From: Catenaria anguillulae PL171
Lineage: Eukaryota; Blastocladiomycota; Blastocladiomycetes; Blastocladiales; Catenariaceae
Length of the DNA: 36,927 nucleotides
Direction: 5' to 3'
NCBI GenBank assembly: GCA_002102555.1
Contig: MCFL01000231.1
Span: 1 to 36,927, forward strand
The notes beneath the pieces were generated by a model. That model ran no database searches. It saw nothing but the letters and a program-made list of their open reading frames with translations, and was not told the origin of the DNA. The stretch's first letter is position 1, and the number at the start of each line of letters is the position of its first letter. A program made the translations under genes and the position numbers. Positions 21,649 to 33,815 of this stretch are shown piece by piece.

Positions 21649-22541
21649 CTACTCCCCAAGCCTCCTGCCCGCACCCCTCCACGCTGGCGCCGTAAACCCA
21701 CCTTGCCTCGCACCCGTCCCCATACCCCTCGCGGGCGGCTGTACGCCAAACCCATACCCGGTTGTGGTGGGTCCTGCACCTGCGCCATCGCCCACGACCC
21801 CGCGCATCCACACTGGCGTCGGGACCAACCTGCGCCCGCCATTCTGAGTCGGATAAATGTCGGTGATCCAGTGAACGGCGTGGCCAATCACAATGCCGAG
21901 CAGCTTGACGGTGGGCACGGCGCCCGTCATGAGCAGGTCCCATCCGGCAAGCACCCAGGGCAAGTACATTGCTTGGAATTGCATGCCGAACATGAAGCCG
22001 ACGGGCGTGTGCGGCGAGTCGTTGGACCACAGGTAGACCAGGGCCATCATGAGCGGGTCCGTCAGGACGAGCAGGTCAAAGAAGTAGGCTGTCACCTGAT
22101 GCAAAGTGGACGGAAAGCATGTGAGTGGCTTTGTCTTGTCGGAAATACACAGGGGTCCCGGAATGGTGGGCGACGTACCAAGGAAAACAACATGACAAGC
22201 ACAACCACGACTGCGAAATCCGCCGACCGGCCGGCGTACTTGCCGCGCTCCAAATCCAGCGAGTTGCGGTACAAAAAGTACAAGTTCATTGCCCAGTTGA
22301 AGCCGAGCTTACCGACAAAGAAGCACGTCAAGAGCCGCCAAATCTCAAACTTGATGGTCACGTGCGGCCACAGCAGCAGGAACTTTGGGATTGGAAACAG
22401 GAAGTTGGCGGCTAATGTTGTGGCGACGGTGGACGCGAAGAGGACACGCGTGATGGGCGGGAGCGAGAAGAGAAAGTCGGTGACTGGGTTGCCCGAGGGG
22501 GCACCGCCGGGGGTGTGGACGTTTGCGCCGGGAGCGGACAT
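21649..22541 (-). CDS. DER1: Derlin (Der1-like ER membrane protein) with SHP-like tail
   Basis: Two minus-strand exons (22541-22179 and 22095-21649; intron GTACGT...CATCAG) give 269 aa. The Derlin core is clear: LPPITRVLFASTVATTLAANF, KFEIWRLLTCFF with the conserved Trp-Arg (WR) pair of the first loop, MNLYFLYRNSLDLERG, FQAMYLPWVLAGWDLL, and LLGIVIGHAVHW holding the GxxxG of the sixth membrane helix. Derlins are catalytically dead rhomboid relatives that help move misfolded proteins out of the ER for proteasomal degradation. The Gly/Arg-rich cytosolic tail ends WRGAGRRLGE, close to the SHP box of animal Derlin-1 (WGQGFRLGDQ), which docks on p97/Cdc48; CDC48 itself lies 7.5 kb away. The start at 22541 was chosen because the open frame upstream has no ATG. 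Confidence 0.95.
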
Positions 22542-23722
22542 GATGGTGTGTGAGAATGTGCTTGGGAGTTGCGTTGCGGTTGCGGGGAAAGTGAAGACGT
22601 TGTGGGACACCCAGTGATTCAGATATGTGTGAGTGAGGGCGATGGTTCAGCTGAGGTTTTCAGTTGGACATTCAGAATTGCATTGGCTCTGGAACATAGA
22701 CAGATACAATGGAAAGTGCATGGGCATTCGGCTCGGATTTTTTTTTTTTTTTTCGGGTTTATGTTTTTATTATGGCTTGTGGTCTTTGCCACGCTGTCAT
22801 GACAGATCTCCTTGTACAAGTACAAAGTGCATGCGAGATCGGAAGGCCATTCTTTTTCGAATTCAAGACACGTCGAACCCAGCGCAAACTACGTACATAC
22901 GACGAGGGCACATTTGCCACGGTTCAGGCCGATCACGAGGTTGCTTGTGTTACACAATTGCAATGCAGCATGGATTCCAAACCCACGAGTGTTCATATTT
23001 CTCACTATCTTGTGTTATGTGCCACGCCTTTCATCGGCTGTAGCAAGTTCCTCGGATCAGACCCTGCCGAGTGTCCTTAACCCAATTGTTTTTCAACAGC
23101 CGAACTCCATTACGATTCGCGCACGCCTGTTGTCGACATCGACTTGGCATTTGCGTGTCTTATACGTGCGGCGACATCAACATGATCAAGGCCACTGTTT
23201 TTGACCAGAGCCCGTGTGTGGGTCAAGGGTCAAGACCACGAGACGTATTTCCGACTCATGAGGAGCCTGTGTGCCACATACAAGCAGCACATGCCAAGCC
23301 GCTGCTCTTCGGTGCAATCCGTTGGGCGAGGGAGGCGAGTGGTGGCGCCGCAAGAACAGCGCCTAAACACCAGATCGATGGGATTCGAGTCGACATGGAT
23401 CCTGGACATTCGGTACCTACCAAAATTGATCTATCCGTTTGGCATTCAGATGATAACTATGATGTGGTCTATCATATGTTTTCTTGCTGCTGGAATTCAT
23501 GCACCCTGACTGTGATTCTTGGCCAAGTGGTAGTTTGGAGCATGCTCACAAGGCCGCGAGTGCATGTCACTGGATTTGTATTCATACTGCAGTCAAACAT
23601 AAACATTTGGAAAACGAGTCTCGCTCGTGCCCTCCGTTCAACTAGGTGGGAAGGATGGACAATGAGTCTCGATTCGTATGTGCTCACGATCGCTTGGAAT
23701 TGAGCATGAGAATACGACCGCC
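22542..23722. other. Intergenic region, Derlin promoter and 3' flank of the 7TM gene
   Basis: Includes a run of 16 T at 22738-22753, about 200 bases upstream of the Derlin start (A16 on the sense strand). A plus-strand frame open at 23071-23703 begins without ATG and shows no coding features. Nothing else supported. Confidence 0.45.
22738..22753. repeat. Poly(T) run of 16 bases
   Basis: Uninterrupted T run in the Derlin upstream region. A poly(dA:dT) tract of this kind often excludes nucleosomes at fungal promoters; that role here is inference. Confidence 0.85.
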
Positions 23723-24946
23723 TCATGCCTGCGAACCTGACTTGGCGAGCCTGTTGGTCGCTGTAGCGGTGCCCGTGGATTGTGTGTGTTTCATGGTTGT
23801 AGATGCGGTTCCATGTGAGGTTGAGCCTGTTCCGCTTCCGCTTGTCGCAGCTGGTTGCGATGTTGGAGCGCGCAAGACATCGCTCACAGTCACGCCAATG
23901 GTGCAATACGTGAAGATGTCAACCGAAATGTTGAGCGCTATAAGTCAACAAGAGCAGCTTTTCAGCAAATAACAAAGGAAGGTTCGACAATTGCTGAAAG
24001 CCTACCTTTGAGGTAAAAGTCCACGCTAACAACTTCAGTTGTGAAAATTGCAAAAGTCCGCACAGAGACCTCGATCAGCGTCACAGCGGCATTGACGCTG
24101 ACAATGATCATTTGGCGCCGCAGGCGTGCACGGGTATGCGAGTCATTCAGAGCCAAGTTGACACGACTGGCTCCAATCTTGAATAGGATCGTCATATCGG
24201 TGCAAATGGCTGCTGTTCCAATGATGGTCGTCTGAATCGCCAAACTCGTCTGAAACCACATCAATTGAGCGAATGTGAGCAGTCGACGACATTGACTCTG
24301 CAAAGAAATGAGGGATGTGTACCTTGAACATGCGCTGGTAAAAGAAGTTGGGCAGAAGCTGCGTTATATCTGGCGTCTGGCCAACGGCAATGAGCAGCAT
24401 CAAGGCCGGGAAGGAGATTAAAGCCGTGGCAAATGCCAAGGCAACAGGCACAAACTTTGGATGGTTGGACGCCGCTGGAATAATAGACTTGATCCGTAAG
24501 ATCAAAAGGTATGCCATGACCGCAATGAAGGACTGGTGGAACCAGAGCGTCGACACCAAGAACCAGCCGCCCTACAGTGGGAACAATTCAGGCAGTCGGT
24601 CAGTCGTTGGTGGGAATGGGTAAAAATGAATAAACGCGTGGCAGATGACCAAGAGTTGGGATCGTACCTCGGTAATGACCAGGCGATAAGGCCCCAAAGC
24701 AGATGCAAACGTCAAGTGGGTCAAGTGAAACCCAGTAAATGTGGTCATCAAGCTGGTGATGACGGCCAGATACCTTGCAACGTTGACCATAAACCGGATC
24801 TTGACATTGGCGGTCCTGGGCGGAATGAGGATCGTGCAGTACGCAATACCAATCGCCATGCCCGCCAGGGCCAATCCGACTGTGCGCTGCATGCCATTTG
24901 ACGCGTTCAGGCTCATTTGCCTGGCATCTGAAGCGTTCAAACTCAT
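23723..24946 (-). CDS. Seven-transmembrane protein, receptor-like topology
   Basis: Four minus-strand exons (24946-24668, 24571-24323, 24249-24006, 23937-23723) join in frame to 328 aa. Seven hydrophobic helices fall at about residues 22-41, 53-77, 97-118, 133-155, 178-200, 222-246 and 259-279. The short N-terminus has two NAS glycosylation sites (N4, N14), which would place it outside the cell. The third cytoplasmic loop, between helices 5 and 6, is basic (RARLRRQ), and the C-terminal tail of about 50 residues is Ser/Thr-rich (TSGSGTGSTSHGTASTT) and would be cytosolic. This is the layout of a G-protein-coupled receptor, but no class-defining motif (DRY, NPxxY) is evident and I do not recognise the family; a 7TM transporter-like protein is possible. 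A G-alpha gene lies 11 kb away, with no evidence that they interact. Confidence 0.75.
24893..24946 (-). repeat. Tandem duplication in the N-terminus of the 7TM gene
   Basis: The first two coding blocks read MSLNASDARQ then MSLNASNGMQ. The DNA copies (unit about 30 bases) differ mainly at synonymous positions, so the duplication is not brand new. Each copy carries its own ATG and N-glycosylation site, so translation could in principle start at either. Confidence 0.75.
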
Positions 24947-25611
24947 TTTCAGTCAAGGACGGTTTTGATCGATCGGGCGAAAAGGCTTGTGGACTTGAAG
25001 CGAGGACGATGAGCTGCTCTTCCGTGTGGCAAGTCTGGAAGGTTGCAAAGGAAGCTGAAACGCCCACATGGAACGCAATGAGTGTTGGAGGAGCTGGCTT
25101 TTGTGAGTGCATGTCAACGGGAGAGCGGACCGGATGGTCTTAAGTTGTTCGGCGGCTACACGCATGTTACAACTTTGAAGGCGCACAAGTCGCGGTGGGA
25201 ACAGTGCGCCAACTGAGTTTAGGGTTCTCAAACACCGACGTTTGTGTAACCAGAAGCCGTGGTAAAGATTATTGGCAGCCAACTGGGCGAAAGATTTTAC
25301 ACCTGTTGAAAATGGAAAAGTCTCCAAGAACGGATTATATAGTGCAACCTGACACTCTGTTTGGGTTGAGTGGCAGTAGAAGAAAGGTGTGAAGGGGGAA
25401 CAGGCCGCCTCGCCAGGGCGGTCGACACACAAAAGAAACACTACTTGGACATGTCCCAGCACGACTGGGGAAGACCAGTGGGATTCTTCAATTCTGTACA
25501 TCTGCTGATGCGGATTGTACGCCATATCGAACCAAGCAAGATAAAACAACAACAGATGCATCACATACATCGAAGAACAACCAGCCACCTTCGCCTATGT
25601 ACTCACATACT
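24947..25611. other. Intergenic region upstream of the 7TM gene
   Basis: A minus-strand open frame of 211 codons (25588-24953) sits immediately upstream of the 7TM start, out of frame with it and stopping 7 bases before its ATG. It has no recognisable motif. I treat the stretch as promoter and leader of the 7TM gene plus the 3' flank of the PGYTGF-protein gene. Confidence 0.4.
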
Positions 25612-26783
25612 TTACGACTCCGCGAATTCGTGTGGGTACTTTGCCTGCAAATCCTTGAATGCATGAATGCATTCCTTGGATGTGCGCCCAAAGCTGTGCT
25701 CGCCCGCCATTTGGTACAACGGCAGGAATCCCTTGTACCCAGGGATGGGGTACGTGGCACTCAAGTCCTTCTTAGGCATGCCTTCACTTGCGTTGTTTCC
25801 GCTCTGCTGATGACCCGTCTCTTGCTCGCCCACACCCTCCATGGCCCTCACACCTCCAACAACTTGCGCATGGTGCCGGTGGTAACCCGTGTACCCGGGA
25901 ATTGGGCGCAAGAATGGCGACCGATCAAGTGCTGCAGAGCGTGTGTGGTGCTGGTGTTGCTGGGCATACGTCGTGGTGAGGTTGGACGACCGGTTTGCCG
26001 CATTCGCCGCGGCGGCAGCTTTGGCAGCGGCCATGGCTTCGTGCGCGAGCGTGTTGGGTCCCTTTTTCGCAATCTTTTCGAGCTCGTCGACGTGAATGTT
26101 GTGGTTGTGGTCCATGGCTTTGAATTCGGCCATGGCAGCAGTTGCAGACTTTTGGTATTGCTCGCCAAAGCGCTGGCGCTCGCGCGGAATAAAACCCGTG
26201 TAGCCTGGGAGGAACATCTGGAGAATGTTCAAGGATCAATAACACCATCAGTGTATCCGAGCTCGCGACGAGCGAAACTAGGGTGTGCAAACACGTTGGT
26301 GCGTACATGATCTTGCGCACACTGCTCTTGCAACTCCATGGCCCTCGCACGCTTTTGCAACATGGTCGCGCGATGTCCCGTCGGCACCTGCGCCACCGCC
26401 TCATCTCTCTTGATCGTGACATCCGCAACAGCATCCAAACTGCCCGGCACATGCACTTTGACTGCAGCATTCAACCACTTTGGTTGCGGCCGTCCAGGCG
26501 TCGGATGCACATCTGCCGCGCCGGCAGCGTTGAGCGCCTCGACCTTGGGTGGCAAGCGCGATTTCGACGCACATAGCGTTTCGAACGATTCGAGCGCGGC
26601 CAGAGTCGTGAGCGCGTACGACCGGCCAAAGTGTTCGCGGTTGCGCGGCACGTAGCCCGTGTACCCGGGAACGGGCGGGAAGCTGAACCGGTCATCGACC
26701 GTGGCGTATTGGTTGATGGGACCACGGTGTACGCGCCAGTTGGTTGAGGTGGCGGTAGCTGGGATAGGGTTGGCCGAGTTCAT
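25612..26783 (-). CDS. CIMIP2/FAM166-like flagellar microtubule inner protein (PGYTGF repeats)
   Basis: Two minus-strand exons (26783-26307 and 26217-25612; intron GTACGC...CTCCAG, 89 bases) give 360 aa. Four copies of the family's signature occur: PVPGYTGYVPR (residues 38-47) followed by HFGRSYALTT, FLPGYTGFIPR (161-171) followed by RFGEQYQKS, PIPGYTGYH (264-272), and PIPGYKGFLP (317-326) followed by HSFGRTSKEC. The pairing of PGYTG[FY] with a downstream FG-x-[ST]/Y motif is typical of the DUF2475 family (CIMIP2A/B/C, formerly FAM166), proteins that line the lumen of doublet microtubules in cilia and sperm flagella. Links between repeats are Ala- and Gln/His-rich. In a fungus this points to the zoospore flagellum. 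It is divergent from a second flagellar gene, with 896 bases between starts. Confidence 0.88.
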
Positions 26784-27679
26784 GGTGGTTGTTGGATGAA
26801 GATGCGTTGGTGTGGACGAAAGAAAGACTTGATGGTTGCGCTGAGCTCTATTGGGTGGTCTATAGTGCATACAGTATCCGAATAGTTTGCGTAGACTGTC
26901 GAAAGACCGCTCAAAACTGATGCGCAGACGGGAGGATGATTCGCCAGCAATCCAAACGCGGTGAACACTAGAACGGGTTGTTCGCATCACACGTCCCCCT
27001 CAAAGTTGGTGTGGGGTAAACTGACAGCACGTATGAAAACCATGCTTTCGCCTCATTGTGAATCATCCAACATGGTTGTGTGCTCCCTAGATCGAGGTCT
27101 TGATGGGTGGTACGTATCAGTTCACTAGTGAACATTTTGTTGTCAAGCAGACGGCGTGATGACTATCTGACAACGTTCATACTCTGGCTTCGCCTTGCGT
27201 TCTCCACCCCCTCCTGCCAACAAAAGCAACAATCATGGGCGTAAACCAGAGCGGTTCGTTGGTTGGATCGAAATCCCTTTCATGTTTGCAATTCGAATCG
27301 AGCGTGTCGAAATCACTTGGCGTCTCGAACAGGTAAACCCAGTTCAGTTCAGGCTTCTTTTTCTATACAAGACGATTCAGTCCATGCATTCATACAGTTA
27401 GCGAGCACATCCATTATTCAGTCTGTCCGCAGTGCGTGCCGTCAAGGAAACCCGTTTCGGTTCCCACCCAGTCCGTTGACACCACGGAGTTTCCGTCATT
27501 CGCGTCCAAACCACATCGAATCCGTCAGCACGCCACATCAACTCGCATCCTTGCTTTGCCGTATTGTTGCTGCGTTGTGGGGTCGAGCCAGCTATTCCCC
27601 CTATAGATCATTTCGAGTCGGCACCCTAGCAACCGCCCCGCCATTGCGTTGCCGCCCCGAACCCGAATCCAACGAAACC
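26784..27679. promoter_or_regulatory. Shared promoter region of the two flagellar genes
   Basis: 896 bases between the divergent starts of the CIMIP2-like and SHIPPO-repeat genes. The only named motif I can see is the X-box-like site at 27620-27633. Plus-strand frames entering the second gene from upstream are open but have no conserved content, so the ATG at 27680 (MADASKSKSASAPPSP) was taken as the start. Confidence 0.55.
27620..27633 (+). promoter_or_regulatory. RFX X-box-like site
   Basis: GGCACC CT AGCAAC. The known RFX consensus is GTNRCC, 0-3 bases, RGYAAC: the right half is perfect, the left half has one mismatch, and the spacer is 2 bases. It lies 46 bases upstream of the start codon of the SHIPPO-repeat gene, where X-boxes of ciliary genes usually sit. 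Binding is inference; a short degenerate motif can occur by chance. Confidence 0.4.
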
Positions 27680-28828
27680 ATGGCCGACGCGTCCAAGTCA
27701 AAGTCGGCCTCTGCGCCTCCGTCGCCCGCAAAGCCCAATCGTGGCACCAGCGCCAATCCGCAAAAGTCCAATCTGCCCGACATTCCACACCACACGCAAG
27801 TGGAAGGCATTCCGATTGCCGCAAAGTTCAAAGGCCCCGGTCCAGTCTACTCGCTACCGCCTACGATCGGAATCAATGCAAAGTACATTGGACAGCGTGC
27901 GCCGGCGTTTTCGTTTGGCGTTAAGATTCCATTGAAAGCCGGTACGCCCTTTCTGAGAAAAAAATCAAACTGGCCGTGTCGCTTTCAATTTTGCCTAACA
28001 GGCGTGTTTCACATAAACAGCCTCAATCGGTCCCGGCCCAGCTGCATTCTCGCCACGTGTCCCCGGTCAAGGCCCTTCGTTTTCCCTCCAGGGTGGATTC
28101 AAAAAGGTCCGATCCGACGGCCGCGCAGTCATCTTTCACGCCAACCCAAATGCTGGCCCCGCCGAAGTGGACCTCGATAATCCCGGCCCGGCAAAGTATC
28201 AAGTCACGGCCACAAACTCGGTGGTTCCACGTGCACCCGCCTACACCATCACCTCACGCCCACCGCCCGAAAAACGTACGTTTTTTTTTTGTGTCTCTGC
28301 GATGCGACTCGCGACACATGAGGCTGAACTTGTCGGTTGTTCAATTTCCTTTCATCGACGTAGCGCCGGCAATCCCAGGACCCGCAGCTTACTGTCCACC
28401 GACATCGGTCGGCATGAAGCAAATCACAGTGGCGAGCTCGCCCGCGCCGACCATTGCACCCGGCCGCACAGTCAAAATGGAGGACAAGTCGCCTGGCCCC
28501 GCGGCTTACCAGCCCGTGAGTCCAAACAAGCTCGGGTTGGCGCCACCAGCGTATTCGCTGGGTAGAAGGTGGGACAAGGACAGTGAGCTTGGATATGGTC
28601 CGTGCTTTTCCTTTTGACTGCTCCCTTGACCGTGAGAGACGACGACTGATTGTGTGCCGCCGATTGCGGTTCTAAGATGTAGCCAAAACCATCCCGGGAC
28701 CGGGGGCGTACAATCCAACACTCAGGAACAAGAGTGCGGCGCCCATGTACTCGTTTAGGCAAAAGCATTCCGAGTATGAGCATTTTGTGCCCGACGATGA
28801 GAGTGGGAATGGACCCCTGATTCTGTAA
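27680..28828 (+). CDS. SHIPPO/STPGR-repeat protein, ODF3/CIMAP-like flagellar protein
   Basis: Four exons (27680-27941, 28021-28275, 28364-28597, 28677-28828) join in frame to 300 aa. Six PGP-type repeats are spread along it: KGPGPVYSLP, IGPGPAAFSP, NPGPAKYQV, IPGPAAYCPP, SPGPAAYQP and IPGPGAYNP, often followed by a block such as PAYSLGRR, PAFSFG or APMYSFRQK. This PGP-x-Y plus A-[YF]-[ST]-[FM]-G pattern is the SHIPPO (STPGR) repeat of ODF3/CIMAP proteins, which bind along doublet microtubules of motile cilia and sperm tails. Splice sites are supported by repeat continuity; the donors are GTACGC, GTACGT and GTCCGT. Length is close to that of human ODF3 (about 254 aa) with an added Ser/Pro/Lys-rich N-terminus. 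Like its divergent neighbour it implies a working flagellum. Confidence 0.92.
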
Positions 28829-32771
<3,943 letters not shown>

Positions 32772-33206
32772 ACCAATCCTCCAGTCAAGTTTGTATATGT
32801 TCCCTTCCCCTCAAGGTGATTGGCGGTTGAGCACCATTCCTGTTTTGTTGTTGCCTTTTTTCCTCCTGATCTGCATCCTTGTTTTCTCTTTCATCTCCGC
32901 ATGTATTTGTGATGTTTTCCTCCCTCCCGTCATGCACCCCCCCACTTCCTCACCCCCATGTTGATTGATGGATGTGCTGTGCATGCGTGTGTTGTAGCAA
33001 GGCTCGCTATCCATGTTCTTTTCTTCTCTTGCCCTGTCCCCTTTTGGCTTTTTCACTTTGTCAATTGCTTGTCTCGCCGCATGTCAAGGATCAAAAAGAT
33101 TGTATCGGCATTTCCATGTGATTTTCAGTGCCTTTGCTGACCGGAGCATCCCATCACAGATCAGCATAGTTAGGCTGAATCGCGGCCTGCGTTTCGACGA
33201 TGCCAT
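32772..33206. other. 3' flank of CDC48
   Basis: Pyrimidine-rich on the plus strand (TTTTTTCCTCC, CCCCCCCACTTCC). No coding sequence seen; presumably CDC48 3' UTR and terminator. Confidence 0.5.
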
Positions 33207-33560
33207 CTAAGACAAGGCGGCCGGCGTCTGATTGCGAGCGTTGAGCAAGAAATCTTCAAGTCGTGATCTCTGCAACTCTCGCCATTCATTCCCGCCGCTC
33301 CACATTGTCGAGATTCCCGCCTTCCACCAGTCTGGGGTCATGTTCCGGTTGGCGTGAGCTGCTTTTGTATGTAGTTCGCCAGATCCTAGCATGGACTCGG
33401 GCAGCAACCTGACCTTCGACGTCACCTCAGTCGCCCACTGCGAGACAAATGGCGTCAAGTCACAGTTGCCACCCTGTTGCTTGAAGGTAACCGCTGACAG
33501 AAGGGCCGCCAGACGAGGATATGAGCGAGCGCAACCCTCAACCGCACCGGCAGTCAGCAT
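33207..33560 (-). CDS. Small hypothetical protein, doubtful
   Basis: A minus-strand frame from the ATG at 33560 gives 117 aa (MLTAGAVEGCARSYPRL ... LLNARNQTPAALS). The codon choice and a Trp-rich, charged stretch (PDWWKAGISTMWSGGNEW, then RELQRSRLEDFL) look more coding than the shadow frames around it. The frame stays open upstream of the ATG to 33605, and a pyrimidine-containing TATTCGCAG just before the ATG could be an acceptor, so this may be the last exon of a gene whose other exons I cannot find. No family recognised. It is convergent with CDC48. Confidence 0.33.
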   Translation of the reverse strand: MLTAGAVEGCARSYPRLAALLSAVTFKQQGGNCDLTPFVSQWATEVTSKVRLLPESMLGSGELHTKAAHANRNMTPDWWKAGISTMWSGGNEWRELQRSRLEDFLLNARNQTPAALS

Positions 33561-33815
33561 CACAGATGCCTGCGAATATAGCACCGCAACGAAAGCTTCA
33601 ATCAATGTATATGTACATGCTTAGATATGGAAAGCCACGCTGGCCAGACAACGCTCTGCCGCTGAGCCAACCTCTCTACCTGCTGCCTCCCTTGCCCTTA
33701 GCCCTCGTGGTGCATTCCAATGCGAGTAACGGTTGCCCATGTGGCAAAAGAACCCGCCCAACTATGCCCGCCACATCTCAACCCCTCACGCGCGCGACCC
33801 AATTCCCGAACTCAT
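33561..33815. other. Short gap downstream of the RasGEF
   Basis: Nothing supportable. A D-arm-like stretch on the minus strand (GGCTCAGCGGCAGAGC) is not followed by a T-arm, so it is not a tRNA. Confidence 0.5.

Noticed and set aside
23071-23703. Plus-strand open frame of 210 codons
   Set aside because: No ATG at its start, no recognisable domain, and erratic codon use.
24953-25588. Minus-strand open frame of 211 codons upstream of the 7TM gene
   Set aside because: No motif or plausible splice to the 7TM protein, and it stops 7 bases before that gene's own ATG. More likely leader or promoter sequence.
33600-33700. tRNA-like stretch (GGCTCAGCGGCAGAGC) on the minus strand
   Set aside because: No T-arm consensus (GGTTCGANNCC) or acceptor stem follows at the right distance.
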